Source of the DNA: Callipepla californica brunnescens
Lineage: Eukaryota > Chordata > Aves > Galliformes > Odontophoridae
DNA length: 64,000 bases
Direction: 5' to 3'
NCBI GenBank assembly: GCA_023055505.1
Contig: JALIRH010000148.1
Span: 310,001 to 374,000 of the forward strand
The position numbers and the translations under genes were made by a program. Shown one piece after another: positions 23,320-35,773 of the stretch; within the stretch, counting starts at the first letter, position 1; every line of letters starts with the position of its first letter. The notes under the pieces are model-generated. The model saw only the letters and a program-made list of their open reading frames with translations, did no database searches and had not been told where the DNA came from.

Positions 23320-24200
23320 AGCACTGCCAGCCTGGAAAAGAAAGGGATTGTCTCACACTGCTCTGTGCTGTGCGGTCTCAACTTGAGCACCGGGTGCAGT
23401 CTGGGTACCATAACGGAAGAACATAAAACTGTTACAGCAAAAGGTGGATACAAAGATAGTGAAGGAGAAGCTGTGGACTTTTTGTGTGTTCAGCACAGAG
23501 CAGAGGAGCTGAGGGGAGCCCTGACGGCGGCTGCAGCTCTCACTGGGCGCGGAGGGCAGCACTGAGCTCTGCTCTGTGTGACAGCGACAAGGCCCGAGGG
23601 AACAGCAGGGAAAGGGTCTGCACAGGAGAGTGGCGGGCATGGAACTGCCCAGGGCAGTGGGCACAGCCCTGAGCTGCCGGAGTTCAGGGAGTGTTCAGGA
23701 GTACACCCACCACAGGATTTGGATTTCGGGTGGAGCTGTGTGGAGTCATTGAAGAAGACACAAAGGTCCTGGAGTGTGCCCAGAGAAGTGCAACGAAGCT
23801 GTGAAGAGTCTAGGAGAACAAGTCTTAAGAGGAGTGGTTGAGAGAACAGGGACTGCTTAGTCTGGAGGAGGCTCAGGGGAGACCTTAACGCTCTGTACAG
23901 CTCCTGAAAGGAGGTTGAGGTGAGGTGGGGGTTGACCTCCTCTTCCAGGTAGCAGTCACGGGACAAGAGGGTATGGCGTCAGGTTGCACCAGGGGAAGTT
24001 CAGGTTGGATCTTAGGAATCATTTCTCCTCCGAAAGAGTGGTAAGGCTGTGGCAGAGGCTGTCCGTGGAGGAGGCGGGGTCCCGTCCCAGGAGACGCTCA
24101 AGATCCGTGTGGATGCGGCACCGAGGGACGTGGTGAGCAGGCACGGCGGGGACGGGCTGACGGCCGGACCCGGTGCTCTTAGAGGTCTTCTCCTTAATAT
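23320..24200 (+). mobile_element. Decayed CR1 LINE 3' fragment(s), plus strand
   Basis: The segment 23370-23410 (GGGTGCAGTCTGGGTACCAT) and the longer segment from about 23740 (GTCTGGAGGAGGCTCAGGGG) follow the CR1 3' consensus in forward direction. The latter runs on to GTGCTCTTAGAGGTCTTCTC near 24190. The copy is old, lacks the terminal repeats and ends just upstream of the SHB CpG island. Confidence 0.7.
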
Positions 24201-24239
24201 TTCCATGCCTCTATAACCTCACGAGTCCCTTCCAAACGG

Positions 24240-25370
24240 GAATACCCTCCAGCGACAGCAGCGCTGAAAGCCGCGCTCGTCCCACCCCTCTCTGCGTCGA
24301 CCCTGCTTCGCGGCCCTGCTCCTCCCAAGGGCTCGGGCCGCCCCTCCCCGCCCCGCCCGTCCCCCGCCGCCCCGCCCCGCGCAGCCGCGTCCCTCGCCCC
24401 GCTGCATGCTGAGGTCAGGCCGGGCCGCGGTGCAGGCGCGGCGGAGGCGCTCGCGAGAGCGGAGCTGCGGCTCGGCCGGGAGCGGCTGCGTCCCACGGGG
24501 AGCCGGGGCGTCTCGGTGGCGGGGAAGCCGCCGTTGCGCGGAGCGGGGCGACCGGCCCGCCCCGTCGCCCAGCTGCTCCATGCGGGCGGCGGCGAGCGGG
24601 GCCGGCGCGCAGGGCGGTGGGGGCAGTGCTAGGCGCTGAGGGGCCGTGCCCGGCGGGGACAATGGCTAAATGGCTGAATAAGTACTTCAGCCTGGGCAAC
24701 AACAAGACCAAGAGCCCCCCGCAGCCTCCGCGGCCCGACTACAGGGAGAAGCGCAACGGTGCCGGCGGCGCGCCCCGCCCCGACGGGCCGCCTCACCTCC
24801 ACCGCCACCAGCACCACACTTCGCCCGGCTTCCCGCACCGCCACCTGCGCGACAACACCAGCGAGCTGCTCCGCGCCTACCGCGCGCAGAAGGACCGCGA
24901 CTTCGAGGACCCCTACAGCGGGCCCGGCTCCTCCTTGCGCAAACTGCGCGCCCTGTGCCGGCCCGAGCCCTGCGCGCTCGACGAGCCGGGCCCGGCCGCT
25001 CCCCGCGCCTTCTCCTCCGCCTCGTGCGGTGCTGCCGCTTCCGCGCCCGCCGGTTCCCCGCTGCTCGCCCGCAGCCAGAGCGAGCGGCGGCCCGGCACGC
25101 CGCCCGAGGTGCGGTACTTCTCCCCCCGGCACCGCTTGATCCGCGTGGAGATCGGCGACGGCGGCAAGTTCGGCCGCGGCGGAGAGCAGCTGGCGGCCTC
25201 CGCGCCCGCCAGAGAGAAGGTGAGTGCCGGGCCCGGCCCTGCCCTCTGGGACCGGCTGCGGGGATGGGGCCGGGGAGGCGTTCGTCTCGGTGGAGGAGGC
25301 CTTTGTGCGAGGTGCGGATCGTTGTGTGCAGGGCTGGCGCCTCGGTGGCGGTGCCCGTGGATGCCTACCC
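24240..25370 (+). promoter_or_regulatory. SHB: CpG-rich promoter and first exon of SHB
   Basis: GC content rises sharply and CG dinucleotides become dense from about 24240 to 25370, in contrast to the AT-rich surroundings. GC boxes (CCCCGCCC type) cluster at 24340-24400. No TATA box is visible, as usual for CpG-island promoters. The transcription start cannot be placed from sequence alone. It probably lies at 24380-24600, giving a GC-rich 5' UTR before the ATG at 24662. Confidence 0.8.
24662..25219 (+). CDS. SHB: SHB exon 1: N-terminal part of the SH2-domain adaptor protein B
   Basis: SHB is a cytoplasmic adaptor that couples receptor tyrosine kinases to downstream signalling. Its SH2 domain, near the C-terminus, is not in this window. 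This exon encodes 186 residues. It starts with MAKWLNKYFSLGN, the family's conserved N-terminus, followed by a proline-rich SH3-binding stretch (PPQPPRPDYRE). Later come AYRAQKDRDFEDPY, GSSLRKLRALC and SERRPGTPPEVRYFSPRHR, all family landmarks in the right order. The Ala/Gly/Pro/His-rich linkers between them are shorter than I recall for mammals. The ATG at 24662 has a good context (GACAATGG). An upstream in-frame ATG at 24617 lacks conserved sequence after it, so I prefer 24662. The exon ends in GAGAAG followed by the donor GTGAGT at 25220. The next exon is not recognisable in the remaining 38.8 kb, so intron 1 is probably long. Confidence 0.93.
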
Positions 25371-25393
25371 CGCTGAAAAGCGCTGGGGCATGT

Positions 25394-25630
25394 CATAGAG
25401 CTTTAAGAGTCACTGAGGTTGGAAAAGACCTTTAAGATCACCGATTCCAACCGTCAGCTCACCCCCGCCTTGCCCGCTAGCCATATCCCTCAGTGCCACG
25501 TGCCTCAGTGCCAGGTCCACGCGACCCCTGAGCACCTCCAAGGACGGTGGTACCTCCCTGGTACACCTGCACCAGTGCCTCACCGCTCTGAGAAGGAGCT
25601 ATTCCTAATACCCAACCCGAAACCTGTCTT
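25394..25630 (-). mobile_element. CR1 LINE 3' fragment, minus strand, in SHB intron 1
   Basis: TCATAGAGCTTTAAGAGTCA is followed by GTTGGAAAAGACCTTTAAGA, the reverse complement of the CR1 3' end. It starts only about 175 bp after the SHB exon 1 donor. Confidence 0.8.
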
Positions 25631-27424
25631 CTGCTGGTGCTCCGGTTTGTCTCAGAGTACGTGTGTTGTGGAGGAACGTGGAGTGTGTTGCCTGCTCCTT
25701 GAATGTGCTGTGATTGCAATTGCACTGTATCAGCTCAGCTCCTGGGGTGACGACAGGCCTGAGCCAAGGGCGCGTGAGGGCTGCTTGGTCTGCTGGTGCT
25801 GCAGTGTGAGTGGCAGGGAGCGTGCTAGTGTGCTGGTGGTGGTGGTGGTTTTTGCTTTCTCTTCTGCAGTCACTCCGCAGCCCCTTGACAGTTTTGTGCA
25901 GGATAGGCTGTGTACCAGCACTGTGCTTGTTCTGGTGTGTGGGGACTGATTAGTCGGTCAGAGCAGGGTACAGGCTGTTCTGCGGTCTGTATGAGAAGCA
26001 ACTGTGTATGGCACTGGAAGGGGTTTTCTTTGTGTTAATAATACTCTGCAGTACTTCAGTGCTTGCTACAGGCTTTGGCTGTAAGTGCTGAAGGAGGCGT
26101 GTGCTCTGCAGGGTAGTATTTACTCATCAACCTTCTTACATCTGTATTTAGCATACGCTTACAGGAAGAATTTATATCAAAACAAGCGTCCTTTACTTTT
26201 ACTGGAAAAACTGTCACTCTCTAACCACTTCACCTCCTTGCTCACTGCTGAAGGTGACGTTGTTCAAAGTCCTGTGTTACAACAGCACAATGCTTCCCTA
26301 TGCGTCTGTGTCTCCAAGCTGACAGCTGAAGCAAGCTCTGCAGCCGCTGGCTTGGCTGAAAATGATCTCCTGTCTTTTAGTGGTGGTTCTCTACAAATAT
26401 TTACAAAAACACTGCAGAAGCAGTGCTGGGAAGGTTCCAGGCTAAGGAACTCGGGTCACGGGGGGAGGCTTAGCAGAGAATAGAGCTGCTTTTACTTTAA
26501 GTACAGGTGTGTGTTTGCTTTTGTGTGTGTGTGTTGGAAATCAGCTTTTCTGCAGTTTGTTAATAGGCCTGTGCAACTTCAGAGTAATAGTCTCTTCGCA
26601 GGAATTCTAAGCATGTGCTGAACTTACCAGTTTAAATGAACTGTGGGTGCGTGTTGGAGTATGAAGCAGGGTTGAATTGAGTGGCAAGGCATTTCCATGG
26701 CAATTTGACATATTGTATCCTGTCCAGGTGGAATTCCCAATATATCAGCTTGTCATGATGATGACAGGAGATTAAAACACTAGCATTTAATACACAGTAT
26801 GTCATTTTACACGTAGCTCCTGACTGGAAGCAACTTCTTTCTCGGAAGTGAATCATCATTAACGTTACAGTCTCAGTGTATTCACTCTTCTGTCAATTAC
26901 CTGTGTTCAGACCAAGTGCTCTCAGGCAAATACTTTCAGCAGCCTCATGCTGTAGGGAAAATAATTGCTTGGGGCAAAATGATTCCAAGTGCAACTGCTG
27001 TTTTCTTACATAGGGCAGGATTTACTACTATTAATACTTTAGGCCCACTGACACAATTTGCAAAATGGAAATGGTGTGTGTTTCAAGCAACTCTCCTTGC
27101 TAGCTTCTGTTACATAAATGTGTGCTGCTGGTTCTAAAATTTGCTTTGAATGAGCAGCCTGCACTTTTGTAACATAGGATGCTTCCCCAGAAATACAGAA
27201 TACTCATGCTACAACCGTATTCCTTCTGGTTTTGAGAGAGAGAGAGAAGTATTCATGACCAGCAGGAAGCCTTCTCTTTCTGAAGAGGTGGGTGTGCTTA
27301 TCCTCACCTTGCTCTAAGTTTTTTGTCATGTTCCAATGGAACTTCCTATGTTCGTGTTTGTGCTCATAGACCTTTGTCCTTTGGGCTGAAAAGAGCCTGC
27401 CCCCCATTGGCTTGACTCTTGTCC
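25631..27424. other. Putative SHB intron 1 sequence, no gene recognised
   Basis: No exon-like segment recognised. A short (GT)n tract lies at about 26507-26535. Confidence 0.55.
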
Positions 27425-28390
27425 ACTAGGTATTGATAAACATTGATAGATGCCCTCTCAGTCTTCTCCAGACTGAACAGTCCCAGGTTTCCTGGCCTTT
27501 CCTCAGAAGGGAGATGTTCCAGGCCCCTAATCATCTTTGCAGTCCTCCATTGGACTCTCTCTAGAAGTTCCCTGTCTCAAACTAGGGTGCTCAGAACTGG
27601 ACACAGTACTCCAGGAGAGACCTTAACTCACAGGGCAGAGTAGAGTGGGCGGATCACCTCCCTTGACCTGCTGGCCGTATTCTGTATAATGCACCCCAGG
27701 GCACCATTGGCCTTCTTGGCCACAGGTGCACACTGCTGCCTGATGGGCAACCTGTTGTCCACAGGGACATTCAGGTCCTTTTCTACAGAGTTCCTAATCT
27801 GTACTGATGTGTGGAGTTGTTTCTTCGAGTCTGTGAGACTCTGCACTTGTCCTTGCTAAAGCTCATAAGATTCCTTTTCACCCAACTCACCTGTCTGTCC
27901 AGATCTTGTTGAAAGGTATCACAGTCTTGCCTGTCAGTCACTCCTCCCAGCTTTGTTTAATCAGTAAACTTGCTGAGAGTGCATTCTTTCCCTTCATCCT
28001 GGTCATTGTTGAAGATACTGAACAAGACTGAGCACAGTTCTGACCCCTGGGGAACACTGCTACTTACAGGCCTGCAGACAGACTGTGTGCTACTGATTAC
28101 AGATTTCTGAACTCTACCGGTCAGCCAGTTTTCAGTCTACCTCGCTGTCCACTCATCTATCTCATACTTCTAAGTTTATGTTACAAGAGTGTTATGGGAG
28201 ACAGTGGTGAATGTATTGCTGAATTCAACGTACACAACATCTGGTGCTCTCCCATTATCTACCCAGATAGTTGTGGCTACCAGTTTGGCCAAGCATGATT
28301 TCCCCTTGTGCAGCAGATCTAGATAGTGATCTAGATAGTGTGTGTAGGAGACTTTGCAAATTGCAAGACCCATTTGTGCAGAAGTGGGTA
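27425..28390 (-). mobile_element. CR1 LINE fragment, minus strand
   Basis: Reverse CR1 text: CTCAGTCTTCTCCAGACTGA, CCTGGCCTTTCCTCAGAAGG, ATTCAGGTCCTTTTCTACAG and GGAACACTGCTACTTACAGG in the order expected for a reverse copy of the 3' kilobase. The terminal tail is missing. Confidence 0.85.
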
Positions 28391-30324
28391 TAACTGATCC
28401 TCTAGAAAATAGCTCTACCTGTGCAGCGCTGATCCTGTGAGAGAGCCTTTAAATGTTGTGTGGCAGCAGCAGTCTGGCAGGAAACATTCAAGACAGTGTA
28501 GCTGTTGACTTGATTTCCAGAGGTCTGAAGGCTTACGTGAATCCTGCATTTGTGTAGGAAGGGAAAACTTAGTTTCCATGGAATTCACCTCAGAAGTGTG
28601 TGGTACAGAGATTGAATGCTAGCTAAGTGTGAGGGCTAAAGCCATATTTTGCATCAAGGAGCTGCCTTTCTTACGTTGCAATAGGCTATTGAAATGCCGT
28701 TTGAGCTTTCCAATATTAGCATATGTGCATGATTAAAACTTCTTAGAAAATGTTGAGATGTTTGTCTTATTTTTGTATGCAGAAGGCCTAAGTTGTCTTT
28801 GGTCTTGCAAGTGAGAACAAGTCAGGTGTATTTAACAGTGTCTTACAGCTGGTATTTCAAGATACCTAAGCAGCGTTAGGGTTATTTGTTTCCATGTATA
28901 TGCTTTCTAGAGCTTCTGAGGTACTGATGAGATCTTGCTGTATTCCAGTGTTTAATCCATTGCAGCAGGCTGTCAGACTCCAACTGGCTGTGCTCTGAAA
29001 CATACCTTCTCTCTTTAGTGCAGTATGTATTGCCATATGGCTCTGACTTTAAGCCACAGGTCTGGAGTAGATACCAGTGGCTGCTGGTCTTGTGAACCTT
29101 CAAGAGTGGCTTGTGCAAGCCCATACAAACTGTATTGTTTTCCACACATCACATGGTACTATGGCAATAAGACTGCTAGAGATATATTCTTCCAGAAACG
29201 TGAGCATCATGATCAAGGGATTATCAAAGGCTTATGGTAAGATACGTAGTTGTTATCTGAACCTGTAGAGTGTTAGAAATTCTAAGTCTGTTCCAAGTGT
29301 TGTGGTAGCCTGTTTGGTTAGAAGTAGCCCTGGCTTCTCTGTTGCATTGCACAGCTGGGAACCCCAGGTTTTCATACTCTTGGACAAAGAGCGTTGAAGC
29401 AGAAAAAGGCTAGTTGAAGGGAGCTTGAGGCTGTTAGAAACATGGAGGTGGGAGAAGGGTGTGGTGATCTTCTGAAAGAGCGTGTTATGTATACCTTTTC
29501 AGTGTTTTGGATCTGTTAACTGCAAACTTGATTCAGGCAAAATGGCTGACTTGCCCTTTTTCTGAACCCCTTACTGAATCATTTACTGGAAGACTGTACC
29601 TGTACATGTTCCCTGTGGGCTCATTCTGAGAAAGGCTAATGTTACAGCAGTGGACCTTTGTCCAGTTTTCACCCCCTACTGTGCAACCTCGGTATCTAAT
29701 GTTTATGAGCCATGCTTACCTGATGCCCAAAAAGCAGAAACACATGCCTGCTGTGCTCTTCTGTGTGTGCTCTCTCTTGCTTCATAAGGGAGCACGCAAG
29801 ACTCGTGTGTATGCTGGAATGTTATTCCAAGTCCAGTATGTCTGTTCTACCTGGAGATAGTGGCTCAGAATTGTTACATAATGTGCTTAATTTCTGCACT
29901 TGTGAAATGAGACGAACTGCTTATTTCTTTTGGACTGAGAGGATAAAACTGAATATTAATTAGGAGGTTGAGGCTGAGTTCTAGGCAAAAACTCAAGACA
30001 AAATTGTTTTCTAAAACTGCTTGTGTCTGTATTCCTACAATTGTCCAGTGTAAGCTTTTTGATCACATCTTTAGTCACACACAGCTCTGTCTTGATGTTA
30101 TGTGCCTATGCTCTTGCCAGACAACAGGAGTTAGCCTGTGTGCTTTTCTGTTCCTCCAGGCTGTGTCCTGTGGCCTGAGAGGTGGTCAGTATGTGTTCTG
30201 GAGCAGTTATTCTGTGTCTGGTGCTTTAATTTTTGTTTCCCCGTCTATATTCAAAGTCGCATTTTTCAAATGGTTACCACAATACATGAGGTTGGCACCA
30301 GGGCCTCATCCTTTATTGCAGGAA
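28391..30324. other. Putative SHB intron 1 sequence, no gene recognised
   Basis: No repeat or exon could be assigned. Confidence 0.5.
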
Positions 30325-31190
30325 ACAGAATTATAGAACAGATTTGGTTGGAAGGAATATCTCAAGAACAACCTGTCCAACAGTTCTCCTGCTGTGGCTC
30401 TGTCATCTTTGCATCCTCCCTTTGTAGATACATACATTGATATTCCCTGAGCCTCCTCTCTTCCAGGCTGATCAGTTATTTCATCTTCCTAGTGGCCCTT
30501 TGCTGAACTCTCTTCAGTATGTCCGTGACTATTCTCTACTGGGGGGCCTGGAACTGGACACAGTTCTCCAGGAGTGGCCTTATCAGAGATGAGTGGAAAG
30601 GAGAGCTCATTTCCCTTGTCCTTTTGGGAATACTTTGCTTCATGCAGCCCAGGGTGTTATTAGCTTTCTGTGTGTCAAGGACTCTTTGCTGGTTGATGTT
30701 CAGCTTCATGTCCACCGAGATGCCCAGGTTCTTCTCTGCCAAGCCTTTCTTCACCTGGGTGCCCCTAGGCGGGTCTTGGTGCCTGGGACTGTTCCTTCCC
30801 AGGTGTGAGGCTCTGAGGATCTTCTTGTTGAACGTTATGTTCTTCCAGTCAGCTCATTTCTCCAGCCTGTTGAGGTCCCTCTGGATGGCAGCACAACTCT
30901 CTAGTATGCCGGCCACTCCTCCCAGTTGAATCTGCAGACTTGCTGAGGATATACTGCCCCATCATCCAGATCATTAATGGAAATATTAGGCAGAACTGGA
31001 CCCCACACTGACCCCCACATTAAGGCCGCACTTAGTGACCTACAGCTAGGTTTAATACTACTGATCACCATTGTCTAGGCTTGACCATTCACTTTACCAT
31101 TGGCTCATCCATTTCTTCATCAGCTTCTTCATGAGAGTCTTACTGAAGGCAGTCTCAGAGGTCTTACTGAAGTTTAGGCAATTTTCTCCT
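30325..31190 (-). mobile_element. CR1 LINE fragment, minus strand
   Basis: Begins AGAATTATAGAACAGATTTG (decayed reverse CR1 tail) and continues with CAGCCCAGGGTGTTATTAGC and AGGTCCCTCTGGATGGCAGC. The right end near 31190 (AGTCTTACTGAAGGCAGTCT) is approximate. Confidence 0.85.
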
Positions 31191-33614
31191 CATTTACCAA
31201 GCCTGTCATTTTAACTTCTTGGCCATAGTATTTTATTTCTAGCTGAAAAAAAAAAAAACCAAACAGTAGAACCAATGATAGCTGCTGTGGCCTGCGAGTA
31301 CTTAGGATGCTTTCTTTGGAGGGATGGAAGCCCGTGTAACGTGAATAACTTGTTGATCTTTAACTCTTTAAAAAATAACTGTGGTCTGTTTAGCATGAGT
31401 GAAAAATACCTGCTAAACTGCTTTGCTTTTTGTAGCCGAATTCCAGGCTGTGAAGTCAAACAGTAGTGCTTGCATTTTCCCTATGTGATTTTGCAGAAAT
31501 ACCTGAAATTGGATTACCAGTGACAGTAAACCATTCCATAGGCTTCATGCATGGGAGGGGAGTGATGGTGACCATTGAGGAGCTTCAGCCAATTATTACG
31601 TGCAGTTATCAAGGACTGTACACTAAATGCTGCTGGGGTGCTACAAAGAGGAGCATCTTTAAAAGATTACTAAGAACTCTGCTCTTCTGAGATGTTTCAG
31701 GATGTATTTTATTCTTGCATGATTTTTGTTGTTTTGTTTGAGGTTATTTTTCTTCTTTTTTAAAAAATAGAACTACTCTTCAAAGGAAAGTCACAATAAG
31801 TGTGTCTGACGTAGTTTTAAACATCCAACATGCACTGTCTGAATGAAATATGAATGGCCCAGAGCTGTGTTACCTATTCTTGTGAGTGGTTTCTATGCTT
31901 TGACATTGTAGAGATTGGTAAGTGTTGCACTACAGTAGATTCTTCCTCAAGTGATGTTTTAGTGTCCCTTTAAGTCAAGTAGAAAGCATTTGTCCAGCTT
32001 GCTTCTCTCTTGTCTTTCATCCTGAGATGTCTATAAATAACCTGGTGAGCCGCAGTGCTTGGTACAGTTGTCCAATGGTCAGTGTAAAACTTGAAATTCA
32101 TTTGAGAAGCTGTGCTGTGGCTAACAGACATGAAAAAGCAATGCAGAGTTACTGAGACTGCAGCAGCAGTGAAGAAGGCAAGCTGGATTATTTGCTGAAT
32201 CCTGGAGAAGAATTTTGTACTGGGAGGATTAGGCAAATAATTCAAAGGTGGATAAGGATTGAAAGCTATGTGCTGCCAGGTGCTCCAAGATCATGGTTAA
32301 ATAGTTGAGATCTACCCGGAGTACTTACTGCATTCTGTCTTGGGAAGAAAACATTGTCTCCAAGGCATTAGACAAACACTTCTAATTTTTTCCACCCACA
32401 CTCTTGTCATGAAGCTCAAACAAGAAGTTCTAGTGGGGGACTTGGAGAGGTCTTTGGCTGTAGGCTGCACCTCCTGCACAATCCAACACTGGAAATGAAT
32501 GGATGACTGATCTGGCCTGTTCATCGTTGTGATGCTAAGTGTATTGAAAGGTAAATTGATGAGTCTCATAGTCTGGGTTGGCTGAAGTGCAAGTACACAG
32601 GTGTTGTTGAAATGCTTCCAGCTGGCTTTCAAAGGGTGATGGAGAGCACTGGAGGAAACACAGATGCTGCTGAGTTGGACTTGCTGTTACTATACAGTTC
32701 TGAAAGGGTTCTTTGGATACTGAACAGTGAAATGATACATAAGCCAATACCGGATTTACAGTGATTTATTGAAGGAATGAAAGACTAGTTTTACCAGCAG
32801 TAAGTGAAGAGCACAGTCAGATAACAAGTAGGAAAAGTAAAACATCAAGTAATTGCTAAAGCTCAGGTTGACGAGATCTCTCACCTAGGGAGACTAACAG
32901 GCTGCATGTGTGGCACACCAGCCTCACACATGTCCATCAGGACATGTCCTTTGCTGGTAGCCCTTCCAGTCCAGCCACCAATGGAGCACAGTGAGTGATC
33001 TCTCTAACCAGATATTCATTGTTCAGACTGGGGGGACCTTTTTGCTCATTGGTTAATTCTGTAATCTATTTTTACCAAGAGAACGAACATACTGCTTTGA
33101 GATCTGCCTTGCTTCAGGTTGCTGCACCGAATTTGAACGGAACTGTGTGATCTGTAAAGAGGAATGAGAAGGCAAATGTGAGGGTGTAAGTGGATGCAGT
33201 GGCACCGGAGTTTGCCGCCATCATTGTGTTACTGAGAAAATTGGAGGAGAGGGTGGCAGCACATGGAGCATTATTGTTCACTGTTTGGCAGAAAGTTTGG
33301 AGGAGCTTTATGGCAGTGGGCCACTGTTGCTGGCTTGTGATGTGTTATGTGATCTAGTCTGTTGGAGGAGCATAGCTCCTTATGCTGAAGGAAAGGTGCA
33401 GAGGGCCACAGGCTGCTGTGATGGCAGATGGCTGTGAGGTGAGAGACTCTGCTTGGGAAGTGGCTGTCTGCATGCAGGGCAGAATGGTGTGACATGGTGC
33501 TGGCTGTGTTTCCTTGGCAAGGTGTTTGCCTGGAGCTATGCCTGGACTTCTTTAAGCCATTGGGAGGGCCCAGCTCCCTCTCTGCTACAGAGGACAGCTC
33601 AGAGGATTGCTGCC
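31191..33614. other. Putative SHB intron 1 sequence, no gene recognised
   Basis: Contains a short A-run at 31244-31258. No exon, RNA gene or repeat family recognised. Confidence 0.5.
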
Positions 33615-34069
33615 ACGCACCAGGAAGGGTTCGGGAGGTGAGCCTGAAAACAAAACAGCAGCAACAATCTGGAGAATAACTAATTTACTAAGTAAGATAG
33701 CGGAATGTAAAATAACACAATATAATACAATATAATTGTACATTGTATATAATACAATATAAAGTGAGAGAGAGAGTGTCCAAAACTGAAGGCCTTATGG
33801 TAAAGCTGAAGGCGAGGCAGCTAGGGAGCTCCACTGCTAAGATGACCAGCAAAAGGAAGCAGTCTCCAGACTAACATGCAGTTTTATCTTTTCCTCTGAG
33901 TGGTAAACAGGAATGCCAAGTCCTCTGGGGTATGTAGTTCTTCTCTTCGAGAGCCAGGTTCCTGGAAATTTGGCAGTCCACAAAACTGGAGAATTAACTT
34001 TTTGACTCCCAGATCCTCACGTGTTGTTATGATGCGGAATACCAATAAAAAAATAATAAAGCCGTGACT
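33615..34069 (-). mobile_element. Solo LTR of the same ERV-L family, minus strand, partial
   Basis: The reverse complement contains the LTR landmarks in order: a start of the CACGGCTTTATTATTTTT type, GGTATTCCGCATCATAACA, GAAGAACTACATACCCCAGA, CCACTCAGAGGAAAAGATAA, CTTCAGCTTTACCATAAGGC and GTTGCTGCTGTTTTGTTTTC. These match 5211-5768 throughout but with many more differences than the two proviral LTRs show between themselves. The last part of U5 (GGGCCGATCCAGCCC) is absent or unrecognisable. There is no internal viral sequence next to it. An AT-rich partly palindromic stretch (about 33717-33765) corresponds to the TATATTGTATTATATT region of the LTR. Confidence 0.85.
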
Positions 34070-35429
34070 ATTTCTTAATAATTATTCTACCTTGCTGCCA
34101 GCCGCTTGACATCGTGCTGTTCCTAAGATGTCTCCTTACTCTTCTTATTGTATTGACATGCTGATTCTCGCCAAGGCCTCTTCCATTCTGTCCAAGGGAT
34201 GCACAGGAAGGAGAGTGTGTGTGGGGGGTTGTGTGTCAGGTCTTCCTGATGTCTCTTCAGTCAGGCAAGTTCCAACTTGCCTTCACTTCCTTGGGCATGT
34301 TATGCAACAAAATATTCCATATATATTCATACTGGCTAAAAGTAAATTGTTACTAGCTATACCTGTATATTGCTAATTATTTTGCCGTCTTCTAATTTCT
34401 GTGATGCTAGATTGCAGCAGAGACCGTGAAATGCAGTTCTTAATCTTATGCAGAAAAAACATTCTATTTCCACAGTTTGCATCTTACTTTGGCTGCATAA
34501 AGCCACCACTTAATTTTTCTGTCTGGTGATTGCTGTGGTGATGTGTGCTCAGAAGGCCAGCTTGGGGAGAGAGTGGAGAAACTTAGTACTGCTGGATATC
34601 TTTGCTGATTCAGTAGTGATGACTTTGACCTCATCCTAGAAGTTGACTAATGCGTGGGGACAGAAGAGGAAGCTGTATGCTGTAAATGCAATGCTTGCTC
34701 TCCCACTCTCTATAGATCTTTCTTGGCAGACAGGGGGTCCTGAAACATTCCCTAGAAGTTCACTTTCCTTCTGTTCCAAGCCTCAGCTTACCAAAAATCT
34801 TAGAGGAATGAATAATGTTCATAAGAGCAATGAGAGTTGTCCCTGTGGTTACGCTTCTGTCATTGTACTTGCAGTGTGAGATTAGCAACTCTAATTGAAG
34901 CTGATCAAATTAATAAGTGTAGCAGACAAGGAGAAGGCGAGCTGTTTGACCTCAAACTGTAGTAATGCAGTTTATGTAAGACTAAATGCGTCTAGTAGAC
35001 AGTGAAAGAAAATCTTCCTGAAAGATTATGTAGTACTGGGGGTTTGCATGAACAAGGCAGATGAAAGGAGATCTATTGTCCTGAAAGTTCCAACTTCAAA
35101 TATAAGGGAGAAATAAGTGATGGATACCATGCATTGCTTGTGAAAAGATTACTCTAAACTGAATGAGAGCAGTTCAGGAACTGGGGGCAGATGTCCAGAA
35201 CAGTGCATGAGAGTAGTGCTTCCACTCCTTCCATCTTCAAGGAAAAAAACGTCTGCGAATGGAATCCAAATACGTACATAGTAACATATAGGTCTGCTGC
35301 ATACATCTTGTCTGATCTAAAACTATTGCTGCCGTCTGTCAATTACTCTTGTATTCTTCATTTGTTTTGTCTGAAATGTAGGTTTCCATGTTACAAGTAT
35401 TAAAGTAACGCGTAGTGTTTTGATATTTA
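34070..35429. other. Putative SHB intron 1 sequence, no gene recognised
   Basis: No feature supported. Confidence 0.5.
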
Positions 35430-35773
35430 AAAGGAGGCTCAAGGGAGACTTGCTGTTCTCTACAACTCACTGAAGGGACACTGTGGAGAGATGGGAAGCA
35501 GCCTCTTCTCACAGGTAGCAATGTAGGGAGTATATTTAAGCTGCACCAGTGGAGGTTCAGGTTGGATATTAGGAAAAACTCAGAGAGAGTATTGAGGCAC
35601 TGGCACAGGCTGCCAAGGGCAGTGGTGGAGTCACTGTTCCTGGAGGTGCTGAAGACCCATGTGATTGAGGCACTGAGGGATGGTGGTTAGTGGGCATGGT
35701 GGGGATGGGCTAACAGTTGGACTCGGTTATCTTTGAGATCTTTTTCAACCGAAATGATTCTATGATTCTGTCA
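35430..35773 (+). mobile_element. CR1 LINE 3' end, plus strand
   Basis: AAAAGGAGGCTCAAGGGAGA through CTACAACTCACTGAAGGGAC to the classic tail GAAATGATTCTATGATTCTG. It has a complete 3' end and is truncated at the 5' side, as usual for CR1. Confidence 0.93.

Noticed and set aside
24617..24661. A 15-residue N-terminal extension upstream of MAKWLN in SHB
   Set aside because: The conserved family N-terminus starts at the 24662 ATG. The upstream residues are not SHB-like and lie in GC-rich 5' UTR.
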